Assembly (NCBI GenBank): GCA_018818785.1
Contig: JAHIRF010000012.1
Location: 38,259 to 102,258, forward strand
Source: Thermoplasmatota archaeon
Lineage (GTDB): Archaea; Thermoplasmatota; Thermoplasmata; UBA10834
DNA: 64,000 bases
Direction: 5' to 3'
Part shown: positions 1 to 9,927 of the stretch, piece by piece
Numbering within the stretch: the first letter of the stretch is position 1
Layout: the number at the start of each line of letters is the position of its first letter
Program-made: the position numbers and the translations under genes
Notes under the pieces: model-generated
The model's input: only the letters and a program-made list of their open reading frames with translations
Told to the model about the DNA's origin: nothing
The model's database searches: none

Positions 1-498
1 CACGAGGCCGGTCTCCTCCCGCACTTCACGGACAACGCAATCTTCAAGTCGCTCCCCGTGATTCAAGAAACCGCCAGGGAGCGCGTGGTATCCCATGAAT
101 GGGTCGTTCTTTCGCTTGATCAGCAGGATCTTGCCATTCCGGATCACAATCCCGTCTGCGGTCACGGACGGTTTCTTCCAATTGTTCTCGAACAGGCTTC
201 TCAAGTGGGCGGACCTGTTCTCGTATTCTCTGAGTACCGCCTCCCCGAGTTTGCTGAGTTCCGTCTCGCCCCCATGAACGCCTCCACGGGTCGAAGTCAC
301 GACATCCCCTCCGGCGTTCTCGGATATCCTGTGTATTATGCCCCATGCATGACGATACGACATCCCCATCTCCTTGGCGGCTTTCGAGAGTGATTTAGTA
401 TCCTTGATGATTCTCAGGAGCCTGGCCCGTCCGTCGCTGATTATGAACCTGTCATCACGAACCAGCCAGAACTTCAATCTAAGGTCGTACACGATCAT
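1..498 (-). CDS. ModE-type HTH fused to NUDIX hydrolase (C-terminus beyond window)
   Basis: Reading leftward from an ATG at 498 the frame stays open to the window edge (166 codons). Residues ~25-60 form a ModE/LysR-like helix-turn-helix (LSKAAKEMGMSYRHAW). After a linker, residues ~142-165 match the NUDIX box (GG-F-x3-GE-x7-RE-x2-EE-TG), with all Mg-binding glutamates present. NUDIX enzymes cleave nucleoside diphosphates linked to another moiety. The HTH suggests a ligand-responsive regulator, but with DNA binding at the N-terminus, unlike NrtR where it is C-terminal. A GGGGAGGT Shine-Dalgarno sits just before the start. It follows hutU by 13 nt on the same strand, so co-transcription is likely. 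It could also be an active hydrolase rather than a regulator. Confidence 0.8.
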   Translation of the reverse strand, partial: MIVYDLRLKFWLVRDDRFIISDGRARLLRIIKDTKSLSKAAKEMGMSYRHAWGIIHRISENAGGDVVTSTRGGVHGGETELSKLGEAVLREYENRSAHLRSLFENNWKKPSVTADGIVIRNGKILLIKRKNDPFMGYHALPGGFLNHGERLEDCVVREVREETGLV

Positions 499-511
499 AC
501 CTCCCCGGACA

Positions 512-2152
512 TCACTTCATCATCGGTATCTTGACTTTGCACTTCTTTGCGACCCTGATGGCCTCCGAGTACCCGGCATCCGCGTGCCTGATGACACCCA
601 TACCAGGGTCTGCAGTCAACACCCGCTCGATCTTGGCCTCAGCCTCTTTGGACCCATCAGCTATCACTAGCAATCCTGCGTGTGTGGAGTAGCCGATCCC
701 CACACCACCTCCGTTGTGTATGGCGATCAGGTCCGCACCGGCGGAGGCGTTCAGAAGGGCGTTCAGGAACGGCCAATCGGCAATAGCATCGCTGCCGTCC
801 TTCATGCCTTCGGTCTCCCTGTTCGGGGATGCGACCGAACCGCAATCGAGGTGGTCCCTGGTTATGACGATCGGTCCTGACAGTTCCCCAGAGCCTACCA
901 TCCTGTTTATTATCTTGCCGAAGCGCGCCCTCTCCCCGTATCCGAGCCAGCAGACTCTTGCAGGCAATCCTTCGAAGGGCACCTTGTCCTCAGCGAGCTT
1001 GATCCAGTTGACGAGCTGCTTGTTCTCCTTGAACTCCCTCATGACGACCTTGTCCGTCTTGAGTATGTCCTCGGGGTCTCCGCTCACCGCGATCCATCTG
1101 AACGGCCCCCTGCCCTCGCAGAACATGGGTCGTATGTAAAGGGGGACGAATCCTTTGAAATCAAAGGCGTTGTCCACGCCGACTCTCTTGGCCTGAGCCC
1201 GGATGTTGTTACCGTAATCGAACACAATCGCCCCTTTCTCCATGAATCCGAGCATCGCTCGAACATGGACACCCATGCTGTCCAGTGCCCGCTTGATATA
1301 CTCCTCGGGGTCGCTCTTCCTCAGCTTCGTAGCCTGTTGTACGTCCAGCCCGCTCGGTATGTAACCCCCCAGTTCGTCATGGGCGGAGGTCTGGTCCGTC
1401 ACGACATCCGGGATGATTCCCGACTCCAGCAAGGCCGGGTGCGTCTCAGCGCAGTTTCCGAGCAGCCCGATCGATAGTGGTTTCTTTCGCTTCTTCGCAT
1501 CGAGAGCCATTTCGACCGCATCGTCCATGTCCTCGACCAGTGTATCGCAATATCCTGTCTTCACCCTCCGCACTATCCGTTTTCGGTCGCACTCGACCGC
1601 GATACATACGCCGCCGTTCATGGTGACGGCGAGAGGTTGTGCCCCTCCCATCCCGCCAAGGCCACCTGTCAGGACGAGCCGCCCCCTGAGACCATCTCTG
1701 AAATTCTTCTTGGCACATTCGGCGAATGTCTCGTAGGTGCCTTGGAGGATGCCCTGCGTACCGATGTACGCCCATCCACCTGCAGTCATCTGGCCATACA
1801 TGATGAGCCCTTTTGCCTCCAGCTTGTGGAACTCCTCCCAAGTGGACCATCGGGGTACGAGATGGGCGTTTGCGATGAGCACCCTGGGAGCCAGCTCATG
1901 CGTTCTGAAGACTCCGACAGGTTTCCCTGACTGGACGAGCATGGTCTCGTCGCCTTCCAGTTCCTTCAAGGTGCGGACTATGGCGTCGTAGCAGTCCCAG
2001 TTCCGGGCGGCCTTCCCAGTGCCTCCGTATATGATGAGGTCCTCTGGCTTCTCGGCGTTCTCCAGATTGTTCTGGAGCATCCGAAGTATGGCCTCCTGCC
2101 TCCACCCCTTGCAGACCCTGCTATTCCCACGTCTAGCCTTCGCCTTGGTCAT
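512..2152 (-). CDS. hutU: Urocanate hydratase (urocanase)
   Basis: 546 aa, the usual urocanase length (~550). It converts urocanate to imidazolone propionate in cytosolic histidine degradation, using tightly bound NAD+. Visible signatures: N-terminal [13 protein letters not shown], the Gly-rich NAD region [16 protein letters not shown] near residue 165, and the active-site segment [20 protein letters not shown] with the essential Cys near residue 435. The C-terminal [16 protein letters not shown] is also typical. No hutH, hutI or formiminoglutamate enzyme is in view, so the pathway must be completed elsewhere. The ATG at 2152 gives a normal N-terminus. Very secure family call. Confidence 0.97.
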   Translation of the reverse strand: MTKAKARRGNSRVCKGWRQEAILRMLQNNLENAEKPEDLIIYGGTGKAARNWDCYDAIVRTLKELEGDETMLVQSGKPVGVFRTHELAPRVLIANAHLVPRWSTWEEFHKLEAKGLIMYGQMTAGGWAYIGTQGILQGTYETFAECAKKNFRDGLRGRLVLTGGLGGMGGAQPLAVTMNGGVCIAVECDRKRIVRRVKTGYCDTLVEDMDDAVEMALDAKKRKKPLSIGLLGNCAETHPALLESGIIPDVVTDQTSAHDELGGYIPSGLDVQQATKLRKSDPEEYIKRALDSMGVHVRAMLGFMEKGAIVFDYGNNIRAQAKRVGVDNAFDFKGFVPLYIRPMFCEGRGPFRWIAVSGDPEDILKTDKVVMREFKENKQLVNWIKLAEDKVPFEGLPARVCWLGYGERARFGKIINRMVGSGELSGPIVITRDHLDCGSVASPNRETEGMKDGSDAIADWPFLNALLNASAGADLIAIHNGGGVGIGYSTHAGLLVIADGSKEAEAKIERVLTADPGMGVIRHADAGYSEAIRVAKKCKVKIPMMK

Positions 2153-2247
2153 CTCACTCGTCTACTACAGACCTTTTCACTGATAATAGGCTTTCCAGCT
2201 TCGATGGCAGGCTTTATCATAGAGGCCGTGTATGCGAGCCGTCGAAG

Positions 2248-3255
2248 ATGTTCAAAATACCAACGGTCCTCACGGCGGACGAGATACTGGACAAGGCCTT
2301 CAAGAAGGCTGCCAAGGTCGATCTCAGCAGCGTGACCAAGCTGGAGACCGTGAGGGAGATCAACATAGCCAAGCTCAAGAGTTCCAGCGATACTATCGTG
2401 AGCACTATGGGGAGATATGTCAAGGCGTTCCCCAGCATCGAGCGGTTGAGCCCGTTCTATAACCAGTTGATCGATGTGACGATTGGCAAAGACCAGCTGA
2501 GGAAATCCCTGGGCGCTATCGACTGGAGCAGAGGCCAGGTGGCTAGGATATCCAAGGATGCGGTCCGAAGAGTGGCAGTTGCGAGAAAGATGGGAGAGAT
2601 CGACGAGATCCGAAGGGGGGCATATGGCAGGATATCATCGGTCGTCAAGCAGGTCGGCAAGGATCTCAAGTTCCTCGCCAATGCCAGGAACATCATTCGG
2701 AAGTTCCCGACGATAGAGCCCGCGGTGCCCACCATCGTGATCGCAGGCGCTCCGAACGTGGGGAAGAGCCAGCTCATAGGCCGGATATCGACCGCCAAGC
2801 CGAGAGTGGCCGTATATCCGTTCACAACCCAGGAGGTGTCCGTCGGTACCTTCGAGAGGCGGTATATCAGATATCAGGTCATAGACACCCCGGGTCTGCT
2901 CGACCGTCCTCTCAACGAGAGGAATCCGATCGAGCTCAGGGCTGTGCTCGCGCTGAAGTATCTTGCAGACGTGATAGTCTTCATATTGGACCCCTCCGAG
3001 ACTTGTGGATATCGTGTCGACGAGCAGGAGCGCATACTCGAGAGCATCAGGTCCGAGTTCGGGGACATACCTATCATCCTCGCAGAGAACAAATCAGATG
3101 TCCTCGTCACCGAGACCGATCGTCCAAAGATATCCGCTGAGACAGGCGAGGGTGTGCCAGAACTGGTTGATTCGATCCTGGATGAATTAAAGAAAAGAAG
3201 TGGTTTAGAAGAGGGCCCTGACGGACACCTCGACCTTAGAGGACTTTCGCCCTAG
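2248..3255 (+). CDS. NOG1-type GTPase
   Basis: 335 aa. Residues 1-~160 match the alpha-helical NOG1 N-terminal domain, followed by a TRAFAC GTPase domain: G1 GAPNVGKS (~167-174), a G2 threonine in YPFTTQEVSVG, G3 DTPGLLDR, G4 NKSD and G5-like SAETGEG. NOG1 proteins assist late assembly of the large ribosomal subunit. The eukaryotic C-terminal extension is absent, as normal for archaea. It is transcribed divergently from hutU; a TATA-like CTTTATCAT about 35 nt upstream of the ATG suggests a short leader or leaderless message. It ends 3 nt from the convergent ATP-cone gene. Confidence 0.92.
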   Translation: MFKIPTVLTADEILDKAFKKAAKVDLSSVTKLETVREINIAKLKSSSDTIVSTMGRYVKAFPSIERLSPFYNQLIDVTIGKDQLRKSLGAIDWSRGQVARISKDAVRRVAVARKMGEIDEIRRGAYGRISSVVKQVGKDLKFLANARNIIRKFPTIEPAVPTIVIAGAPNVGKSQLIGRISTAKPRVAVYPFTTQEVSVGTFERRYIRYQVIDTPGLLDRPLNERNPIELRAVLALKYLADVIVFILDPSETCGYRVDEQERILESIRSEFGDIPIILAENKSDVLVTETDRPKISAETGEGVPELVDSILDELKKRSGLEEGPDGHLDLRGLSP

Positions 3256-3258
3256 CGT

Positions 3259-3729
3259 TCATCTGGCGGAGAATCTCACATTGACTCGAGATCCTTCAGA
3301 GACACCGAGCTTCTCCAGATCCGCATGTGACATGTGAATCTCCTCACGGTCTGCGGATTTCGCGGGTTCGACACGGACTTCAGCCTTCATGTCTTTGTTC
3401 ATCAGATGTGCGTGTTGTCCTGATTGGAGACCGTGCATCTTCAGGAGTTCCTCGTGCAATCTCACGACTCCCGATGAGAGATCCTTCGCCTCTTTCGCGC
3501 GCAGTCTCCTCGTGGCCACGTAAGCTCCGGATAGCGATTCGTTCTCCCTCTTCAGCTCTTGGGAGACCAATCTTCGGAGTTCCTCTGTAGAGAGCCCTTC
3601 CGAGGGTGTTATCTTCTCAGCTACCCGTCGGGCGACCTCCTCGCTCGCGCCCGCTCTCTTTACGGATTTCTCTAGCTTTCGCTTGTCAAATTCCTGCATC
3701 TCGCCAGATCGCTTCTTTATCTTTGCCAA
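3259..3729 (-). CDS. ATP-cone domain protein
   Basis: 156 aa. Residues ~4-90 resemble an ATP-cone (KKRSGEMQEFDKRKLEKSVKRAG; later TEELRRLVSQEL), the nucleotide-sensing module of NrdR and ribonucleotide reductases. The C-terminal ~45 residues (SHADLEKLGVSEGSRVNVRF) resemble a small beta-barrel of the double-psi type seen in molybdopterin-binding and AAA N-domains; this second part is tentative. The start is a TTG preceded by GGAGGTGA at good spacing. A stand-alone ATP-cone without reductase domain or NrdR zinc ribbon suggests a nucleotide-responsive regulator. Target unknown. Confidence 0.75.
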   Translation of the reverse strand: MAKIKKRSGEMQEFDKRKLEKSVKRAGASEEVARRVAEKITPSEGLSTEELRRLVSQELKRENESLSGAYVATRRLRAKEAKDLSSGVVRLHEELLKMHGLQSGQHAHLMNKDMKAEVRVEPAKSADREEIHMSHADLEKLGVSEGSRVNVRFSAR

Positions 3730-3945
3730 TTTCTCACCTCCCCGCTATTCTATGCGACCTCATCGGTATTAATCATTATGACGTTCGGAGGCGCCCCTCA
3801 TCAGCAAGACTTATAGTGGGATGCAATGATTATCGTCCGGGATCGCACTTAGCCATCCATTCCGCGGAGACGGTTCTTCCAAGCTCCGCACCAGTCAATC
3901 AGTAAGGGGGAGCAGCACACGGCTGGAGTCATATGCAGCGAATCA

Positions 3946-6900
3946 ATGCAGGAGTACTTTTCATCGCTTCAGAAGGCGGTAGATCAGTGCTATGAGGTCG
4001 CTAAGCGTGCAAGGATGAAGGGTTTCGACCCCGAACTCGATGTCGAGATACCGCAGGCATCGGACCTTGCCGCCCGTGTCGAGAAGCTCCTGTTCGATTG
4101 GGATGTCGAAGGAGTCGCCAACCGCATCAGGGAGTTGGCGAGAGACCATGACAGGGAGGAGACATCCCTCATAATCGCGAAGGAATACGCGAAGATGCCT
4201 GCGAAGACTGTCGAGTTCGCGATTGAGCGCGCGATCAGAGTGGGCCTGGCAGTCCTCACAGAAGGTATACTTGTCGCCCCTCTCGAAGGCATAGCCGAGG
4301 TCTCCATCAACAAGAACTCCGACGGGTCGGATTATCTGACCGTATTCTTCGCTGGCCCGATCAGATCCGCAGGCGGGACTGGTCAGGCCATGAGCGTTCT
4401 CATTGCGGATGTCGTCCGCCGCGAGCTGGGGATCGACAGATATCGGCCGACCAACGGCGAGGTCCAGAGGCTGAAAGAGGAGATCCCACTCTACAAATCA
4501 TGCCAGCACCTCCAATATACGCCCTCCAACGAGGAGATCGACATCATAACCAAGAACATACCGATTTGCGTCGACGGTGAAGGGACGGAGGACGAGGAGA
4601 TACAGGGATTCAGGGACCAGCCCAGGATAGCCACCAACCGGGTTCGAGGCGGAGCGTGTCTCGTGATCGCCGAGGGGATGTGTCTCAAGGCGCCAAAGAT
4701 CCAGAAACACGTCAAGCGTCTGGCCATCGACGGATGGGAGTTCATAGATGAATTCGTGAACTTGAGAAAGAAGGGCCAAGAGACCAACGGATCCGGGATC
4801 TCGCCAAGCGTGAAGTTCTTGAAGGACATCATAGCCGGGAGGCCGGTCCTGTCATATCCATCCCGGGTCGGCGGCTTCAGACTTCGCTACGGTCGTACTA
4901 GGGCGACGGGGTTGGCCGCTCTTGCCATGAATCCAGCAACCATGATAATGCTGGATGAATTCGTCGCCATAGGCACTCAGATCAAGATCGAACGGCCAGG
5001 AAAAGCGGGCGCGATCACTCCCTGCGCGACAATCGATGGACCAATAGTCCTGTTGGATAATGGCGACGTCGTCTATGTCCCGACCGTCCCTGAAGCCCGC
5101 GCCCTCATGGGTCGGGTGAAGGAGATAATCGATGTGGGCGAGATACTGATACCCTTCGGGGAGTTCGTCGAGAACAACCACCTTCTGATGCCTTCGGGGT
5201 ACACGATCGAATGGCACGAGAAGGAGGTGCTGGAGAAATGCGGCAGACTCCCCGATGCATGGGACGATCTTTCGCTGGATGATGCCCTGAGCATGTGCAG
5301 GAAATACAAGGTCCCTCTTCATCCGAAGTACAACCTGTTTTGGTTCGATCTCCCTCCAAAGGACTTGCTCTTGCTTCGCGATCATCTGATGCAGAATTCG
5401 GAGTTCGCCGATGGAGCGCTGTTCGTGAAGGATGGGGAGCGAGTGAAGATCATCCTCGAGAGTCTGGGCGTGCTCCACAGGGTAGTCCCCGGTGGATACC
5501 GGATAGAGGAATCCACAGGGTCGTTGATGCTCGGCCTTGGCCTGGAAGACAAGGGAGGACGACCGGCAGGAAATGGTGTTCAGGTGCCATCGAGCGAGAA
5601 AACGATGGAGATCGTGTCAGCTCTGGCAGGCGTGGAGATACGTCCGAAGGCCGTGACGAGGATAGGCGCTCGAGTGGCGAGACCTGAGAAGGCTAGGGAG
5701 AGACGGATGAAACCGCCACCCCATTGCCTGTTCCCAGTGGGTATAGCCGGGGGGCAGCAGCGAATCATAAACGATGCCGCGCAGGCGGGCGAACTGAGGG
5801 TGGAGCTGGGCGAGAGGATATGTGCCACATGCGGAGCGAAAGGGTTCATGTCCAAGTGCAGATGCGGGTCTCATACGACCTCGATGGGCGAATCCTCGTT
5901 GCAGCCAGTGCCTCTCGCGGATATGCTTCAGAGAGCGTTCGATTCGGTGCAGATGAAGCGTCCGGTGGATGTGAAAGGCGTCCAAGGCATGATATCTAAG
6001 TGCAAGACGCCTGAGTGCCTGGAGAAAGGGGTCCTCAGGGCGAAGCACGATCTCTTCGTGTTCAAGGACGGAACCATCAGGGTGGATGCCACGGATGTAC
6101 CGATCACTCACTTCAGGCTGTCGGAGATCGGTCTCAGCGTAGAAGCGGCACACATGTTGGGATATCTCAAAGACATCGACGGGAAGGAGATCAGGAGCCT
6201 GGACCAGCTGGTCGAGATCAAGGTCCAGGATGTGATCATACCCAACTCGTGCGTGGACTACCTGATGGCGACAGTCCGATTCATCGACGACCTCCTGGAC
6301 AGATTCTATGGCATTGAGCCGTTCTACAGGATATTCAGGAAGCAGGATATGATCGGTCATCTCGTGGTCGGACTCGCTCCGCACACCTCCGGAGGAGTCC
6401 TATCCAGGATCATAGGTTTCACAGATGCGCACGTCGGGTACGCGCATCCGTTCTTCCATGCCGCCAAGAGACGCAACTGTGACGGTGACGAAGATTCCAT
6501 AATCATGCTGATGGATTGCCTGCTCAACTTCTCCCGCGCATTCCTTCCGGAGCGACGCGGCGGGCTGATGGATGCCCCACTGGTCCTTACGACGAAGCTG
6601 GACCCGAACGAGATTGACAAGGAGGCACACAACATCGACGTGTCATCCGTATACCCTCTGGAATTCTACAGGGCCACCCAGAGATATGCCCACCCGAAGG
6701 AGGTGGAGTCCATCATGGACCTGGTGGGCGGCAGGATCGGCACGGTCCTTCAGTATGAGGGTTTAGGGTTCACGCACGATGTGGATGACATCTCGGAAGG
6801 ACCAGTCACATCTGCCTATACCTCTCTGGAGACCATGGACGAGAAACTCGATGCCCAGATGGCCCTTGGCGTGAGGATACGCGCAGTCGACGTGAACGAT

Positions 6901-7227
6901 GTTGCTCATAGGGTGATCACGAGGCATCTCCTGCCAGACATACAGGGCAGCCTGAAGAGGTTCACAGGACAGACACTACGATGCCCCAAGTGCCATGCCA
7001 AGTATCGAAGGATACCTTTGAAGGGCGCATGTTATTGCGGTCACAAATTGACCCTCACGGTCTACGAGGCCGGCGTGAGCAAGTATCTCGAAAAGGCCAA
7101 ATCGATGGGGGCGACCTTCAATATCCCGCCCTACACGCTCCAGAGGATAACCCTGCTGGAGAACGCGATCAACTCATTGTTCCAATCAGATAAGGTGAAA
7201 AACGCGAAGCTGGACGAGTTCCTGTAG
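3946..7227 (+). CDS. polC: DNA polymerase D (PolII) large subunit DP2
   Basis: 1093 aa, the intein-free length of the euryarchaeal family-D replicative polymerase catalytic subunit. The catalytic acidic motif NCDGDEDSIIMLMD lies near residue 845, followed by FLPERRGGLMDAPLVL. Zinc modules are seen at ICATCGAKGFMSKCRCG (~625) and near the C-terminus at CPKCHAKY...CYCGHKL, the part that contacts the small subunit or PCNA. Family motif PIRSAGGTGQAMSVLIADVVRRELG is near residue 140. DP1 is not adjacent. The ATG at 3946 gives a normal N-terminus; the nearby ATG at 3933 is out of frame. It ends 6 nt before convergent rpoD. Confidence 0.97.
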   Translation: MQEYFSSLQKAVDQCYEVAKRARMKGFDPELDVEIPQASDLAARVEKLLFDWDVEGVANRIRELARDHDREETSLIIAKEYAKMPAKTVEFAIERAIRVGLAVLTEGILVAPLEGIAEVSINKNSDGSDYLTVFFAGPIRSAGGTGQAMSVLIADVVRRELGIDRYRPTNGEVQRLKEEIPLYKSCQHLQYTPSNEEIDIITKNIPICVDGEGTEDEEIQGFRDQPRIATNRVRGGACLVIAEGMCLKAPKIQKHVKRLAIDGWEFIDEFVNLRKKGQETNGSGISPSVKFLKDIIAGRPVLSYPSRVGGFRLRYGRTRATGLAALAMNPATMIMLDEFVAIGTQIKIERPGKAGAITPCATIDGPIVLLDNGDVVYVPTVPEARALMGRVKEIIDVGEILIPFGEFVENNHLLMPSGYTIEWHEKEVLEKCGRLPDAWDDLSLDDALSMCRKYKVPLHPKYNLFWFDLPPKDLLLLRDHLMQNSEFADGALFVKDGERVKIILESLGVLHRVVPGGYRIEESTGSLMLGLGLEDKGGRPAGNGVQVPSSEKTMEIVSALAGVEIRPKAVTRIGARVARPEKARERRMKPPPHCLFPVGIAGGQQRIINDAAQAGELRVELGERICATCGAKGFMSKCRCGSHTTSMGESSLQPVPLADMLQRAFDSVQMKRPVDVKGVQGMISKCKTPECLEKGVLRAKHDLFVFKDGTIRVDATDVPITHFRLSEIGLSVEAAHMLGYLKDIDGKEIRSLDQLVEIKVQDVIIPNSCVDYLMATVRFIDDLLDRFYGIEPFYRIFRKQDMIGHLVVGLAPHTSGGVLSRIIGFTDAHVGYAHPFFHAAKRRNCDGDEDSIIMLMDCLLNFSRAFLPERRGGLMDAPLVLTTKLDPNEIDKEAHNIDVSSVYPLEFYRATQRYAHPKEVESIMDLVGGRIGTVLQYEGLGFTHDVDDISEGPVTSAYTSLETMDEKLDAQMALGVRIRAVDVNDVAHRVITRHLLPDIQGSLKRFTGQTLRCPKCHAKYRRIPLKGACYCGHKLTLTVYEAGVSKYLEKAKSMGATFNIPPYTLQRITLLENAINSLFQSDKVKNAKLDEFL

Positions 7228-7233
7228 ACAGGA

Positions 7234-8070
7234 TCATTCTTCCAGCTTGCCTATCTGCTCCCGGAGGGTCTCGAAACGCTCCTCGAGGATCTTCAGACCC
7301 TTAATGAGCACTTCCTTCGCGGTGAGCGAACCGTCCGTCTCGAACCTGAATATGATCTTGCTGGGATCGCCGGAGACCTTGATCACGCCAGTGTCGCAGA
7401 CCTCTGTGCACGCGTTGCACAGGGTGCAGTTTTCCGGGTGCCTGACGACGATCTTCTTGTCCTCCTTCGCGAGCACGCCTCTGGGGCACACATTCACGCA
7501 GGACAGACCGACGTCGCATTTCGAATGGTCTATCTCGATCTTGCCGTAGTACCTGTAGCCGGCACCGAGGGCGGCCTGCCACCTGGAGTGCTGTCTCCCG
7601 GTACCAAGCTCGGCTGTAGCGTATATCAGCAAGGCCTGGTCATCTGCGAGTTTGACGATCGGTATAAGGTCGTCCTTCACTCGGAACTTCTCGCTGCCTA
7701 TTGGTTCCAGGTCGCCGCTGTACACGGTGCATGGGCCCTTCTTGTTCAGGGAGTACATCACCGTGCAGCTCGGGCAACCCTCTCCGTTGCAGCTGCACTT
7801 GGATCTGTATATGAACGAATCCAGGTCGGTCGGTACCGGGACGAGGGATAGTCTGTGTGCCAATATCTCGTCGAAAAGCGGGGATATGCTCTCGTAAGCC
7901 GTCCCGCCCTCATCCATGATCGGTCCAAGATGGAACTCGACATTGTCTATTGCCATCTTGGGGACATCGGATACGATCGTCCTTCTGAGCGCGTTTACGA
8001 ACATCGGGTTCGTATCACTTATCACGAGTTCCGCCTTTGTTGGCGTCATCTCAAGTATATCGATCTTCAT
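7234..8070 (-). CDS. rpoD: DNA-directed RNA polymerase subunit D (Rpo3)
   Basis: Archaeal homologue of bacterial alpha and eukaryotic Rpb3; with subunit L it nucleates polymerase assembly. The N-terminal motif NPMFVNALRRTIVSDVPKMAID is diagnostic. An inserted domain has a Cys cluster CSCNGEGCPSC near residue 90 and a ferredoxin-like segment CDVGLSCVNVCP...CTLCNACTEVC (~185-225), able to hold two [4Fe-4S] clusters. Such clusters occur in many but not all archaeal RpoD. The ATG at 8070 is preferred over a TTG two codons upstream. It is the last gene of the rps13-rps4-rps11-rpoD operon. Confidence 0.96.
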   Translation of the reverse strand: MKIDILEMTPTKAELVISDTNPMFVNALRRTIVSDVPKMAIDNVEFHLGPIMDEGGTAYESISPLFDEILAHRLSLVPVPTDLDSFIYRSKCSCNGEGCPSCTVMYSLNKKGPCTVYSGDLEPIGSEKFRVKDDLIPIVKLADDQALLIYATAELGTGRQHSRWQAALGAGYRYYGKIEIDHSKCDVGLSCVNVCPRGVLAKEDKKIVVRHPENCTLCNACTEVCDTGVIKVSGDPSKIIFRFETDGSLTAKEVLIKGLKILEERFETLREQIGKLEE

Positions 8071-8079
8071 CTGCAACCA

Positions 8080-8463
8080 CTATACCCTTCGGCCCCTTCT
8101 TCCGCCCTTCTTCTTGGTTCCATCGTGCGGAACGGGTGTGACATCCTCGATCCTGCCTATGCGCAGGCCGGCCCTCGCGAGTCCTCTTATCGCCGCCTGT
8201 GCGCCAGGTCCAGGGGAGGACGATCTGTTCCCTCCGGGTGCCCTGACTTTGACATGGATGCTGTCGATACCCTTCTCCTTGGCTATATCGGCCACCTTCT
8301 CGGCCGCCTTCATGGCGGCGTAAGGCGACGCCTCATCCTTCGCGGCTTTGACGACCATTCCTCCGGTCGCCTTGGTTATGGTCTCGGCACCAGTGATGTC
8401 CGTGACCGTGATTATGATGTTATTGTAGCTTGCATAGACATGAGCTATTCCCCATTTGCCCAT
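8080..8463 (-). CDS. rps11: 30S ribosomal protein S11
   Basis: 127 aa from the ATG beginning [25 protein letters not shown]. An upstream in-frame start would run into the rps4 end, so the inner one is used. Core S11 signatures: [40 protein letters not shown] and the basic [13 protein letters not shown] tail. It binds 16S rRNA in the platform of the small subunit. It starts 4 nt after rps4 and ends 9 nt before rpoD, so the genes are co-transcribed. Confidence 0.97.
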   Translation of the reverse strand: MGKWGIAHVYASYNNIIITVTDITGAETITKATGGMVVKAAKDEASPYAAMKAAEKVADIAKEKGIDSIHVKVRAPGGNRSSSPGPGAQAAIRGLARAGLRIGRIEDVTPVPHDGTKKKGGRRGRRV

Positions 8464-8467
8464 CGAT

Positions 8468-9166
8468 TCACTTCTCCTCTGCGGGTTCGACTTCAGCGGC
8501 ATCGATGTCCGCGCCTTCCGTCTCCTTCTCCTCCTTCAGCTCGGCCTTGAGGAGTTTCTTGAGCTTAGGCTTGGCCACTTTGATATCGTCCTTCGGCGCT
8601 TCTGTCTTGGCCATGGCAGCTTCTCTGATCTTCGGGAGGTCTTCCTCCTTCGGTCTCACTGGGTGAAGGTCGTTGGCGATCGGGGAGGTCTCGTGGTATG
8701 TCATCTGGTCCTCCTCGTTCCTCTTCACCATGTATCCAGGTATGGTGACCTTCCTGCCAGCGATGGACGCGTGTCCGTGGACGATGAACTGCCTCGCCTG
8801 CTTGGGTGTGTAAGCGAGTCCCTTCCTGTATATCAGGGTCTGGAAGCGCCTCGAAAGCACTTCTTCGGTGCTGAGCGCAAGAACGTCGTTGAGCGTGGCC
8901 TCGGACGGAAGCAATGCCAGCTTCGCGCAGCGCGCCAGCAGCTGCTTCGTCTCTATCTCGGCCTGCTTGTCCCCGGTCCTTAGCCTCGCCTGGAGGTCCC
9001 TGCTCTGAGTCCTGAGCCTCCTTACGAGCGACTGGGCACGCCAGAGCTCTCTCTTGTTCTTCAGGCCGTACTTCATGATCAAGTCGTTTTCCGCCTTGAT
9101 TCGCTCCCCTTCCCACGGATGGGATGGGGTTTCATACTTCTTTCTTGAGAATTTAGGATCGCCCAT
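8468..9166 (-). CDS. rps4: 30S ribosomal protein S4
   Basis: 232 aa. Archaeal S4 begins [23 protein letters not shown]. The S4 RNA-binding domain (residues ~100-170) includes [35 protein letters not shown]4 is a primary 16S rRNA-binding assembly protein. An acidic/lysine-rich C-terminal tail of ~60 residues (many K, E and D) extends past the domain and is likely disordered. It lies between rps13 (8-nt gap) and rps11. Confidence 0.97.
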   Translation of the reverse strand: MGDPKFSRKKYETPSHPWEGERIKAENDLIMKYGLKNKRELWRAQSLVRRLRTQSRDLQARLRTGDKQAEIETKQLLARCAKLALLPSEATLNDVLALSTEEVLSRRFQTLIYRKGLAYTPKQARQFIVHGHASIAGRKVTIPGYMVKRNEEDQMTYHETSPIANDLHPVRPKEEDLPKIREAAMAKTEAPKDDIKVAKPKLKKLLKAELKEEKETEGADIDAAEVEPAEEK

Positions 9167-9174
9167 CAGTCACA

Positions 9175-9753
9175 CTACTCCTTTGCCGGAGCCGCGGCGG
9201 GGCTCTCTTTCTTTCTCATGACACCCATGGTCATTCCGGTCCTGCCGTTAGCTCTCGACCTCTGGCCGCGGACTTTCTGACCCTGTTCGTGCCTTATGCC
9301 CTTGTAGCATCTGATCATCCTCATGACATTGACGTCGTCTCTTCTGTAGAGATCTACGTCGATTCCAACCAGATGCAGGTCCGCGCCCGAGGACCAATCG
9401 TTCTGTCTGTTGGTCATCCAGTGCGGAACCTTCTCAGAATATTCAGTTATGAGTTTCTCAAGTTCGTTCGTCTTCTCCTCAGGGAGATCGCCGATCTTGA
9501 CGTTCTTCGGGATACCTGCCATCCTGGCGATGATCTCAGCCGTTCTGAGACCAATGCCCTTGACGGCTGTGAGTGCGATGACTATGTCCTTCCTGCCATC
9601 CGCGTCAGTGTTCACCAGTCGGACTATATACCTGAAATTCTCGTCCCTCTTCTCCTTGTCAACTGAGGGCTTCTTTGCTTCGGCCTTAGGCTCGGCCTGC
9701 TTACTCTTCTCCTTCTTTTCACCCTTCTGCTTGGGTTCTTTCTGTTCTGGCAA
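9175..9753 (-). CDS. rps13: 30S ribosomal protein S13
   Basis: 192 aa from a TTG codon preceded by GGAGGT six bases upstream. The longer frame back to 9843 has no ribosome site and covers likely leader DNA. A Lys/Glu/Ala-rich N-terminal extension of ~35 residues precedes the S13 domain: FRYIVRLVNTDADGRKDIVIALTAVKGIGLRTAEII, then the C-terminal CYKGIRHEQGQKVRGQRSRANGRTG. S13 sits in the small-subunit head and contacts P-site tRNA and the large subunit. First gene of the operon; a TATA box lies about 95 nt upstream. Confidence 0.95.
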   Translation of the reverse strand: MPEQKEPKQKGEKKEKSKQAEPKAEAKKPSVDKEKRDENFRYIVRLVNTDADGRKDIVIALTAVKGIGLRTAEIIARMAGIPKNVKIGDLPEEKTNELEKLITEYSEKVPHWMTNRQNDWSSGADLHLVGIDVDLYRRDDVNVMRMIRCYKGIRHEQGQKVRGQRSRANGRTGMTMGVMRKKESPAAAPAKE

Positions 9754-9852
9754 ACAGCGACCTCCACGGTAGCATGGCTCTAAACCGGCTGTTCCGGTCC
9801 CCAGACCAATCAATACACATAGTCTGGAGAGCAAATCCCCCACACACTAAGG

Positions 9853-9863
9853 TGTATAAAACA
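9853..9863 (-). promoter_or_regulatory. Predicted TATA box of the rps13-rps4-rps11-rpoD operon
   Basis: On the minus strand the sequence reads GTTTTATACAC, a good archaeal TATA element. Transcription from ~25 nt downstream would give an ~70-nt leader before the TTG start of rps13. Such a leader could carry autoregulation of the ribosomal operon, but no specific structure is claimed. Confidence 0.5.
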
Positions 9864-9927
9864 CTTATGCTCTTGCACTCTGGCCGGTTAGGTATTTGCA
9901 CGGACATGCCAGCATGCCCTTGACATG

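Noticed and set aside
3946..7227. Possible intein in the DNA polymerase D large subunit
   Set aside because: Length of 1093 aa and continuous motifs show no insertion.
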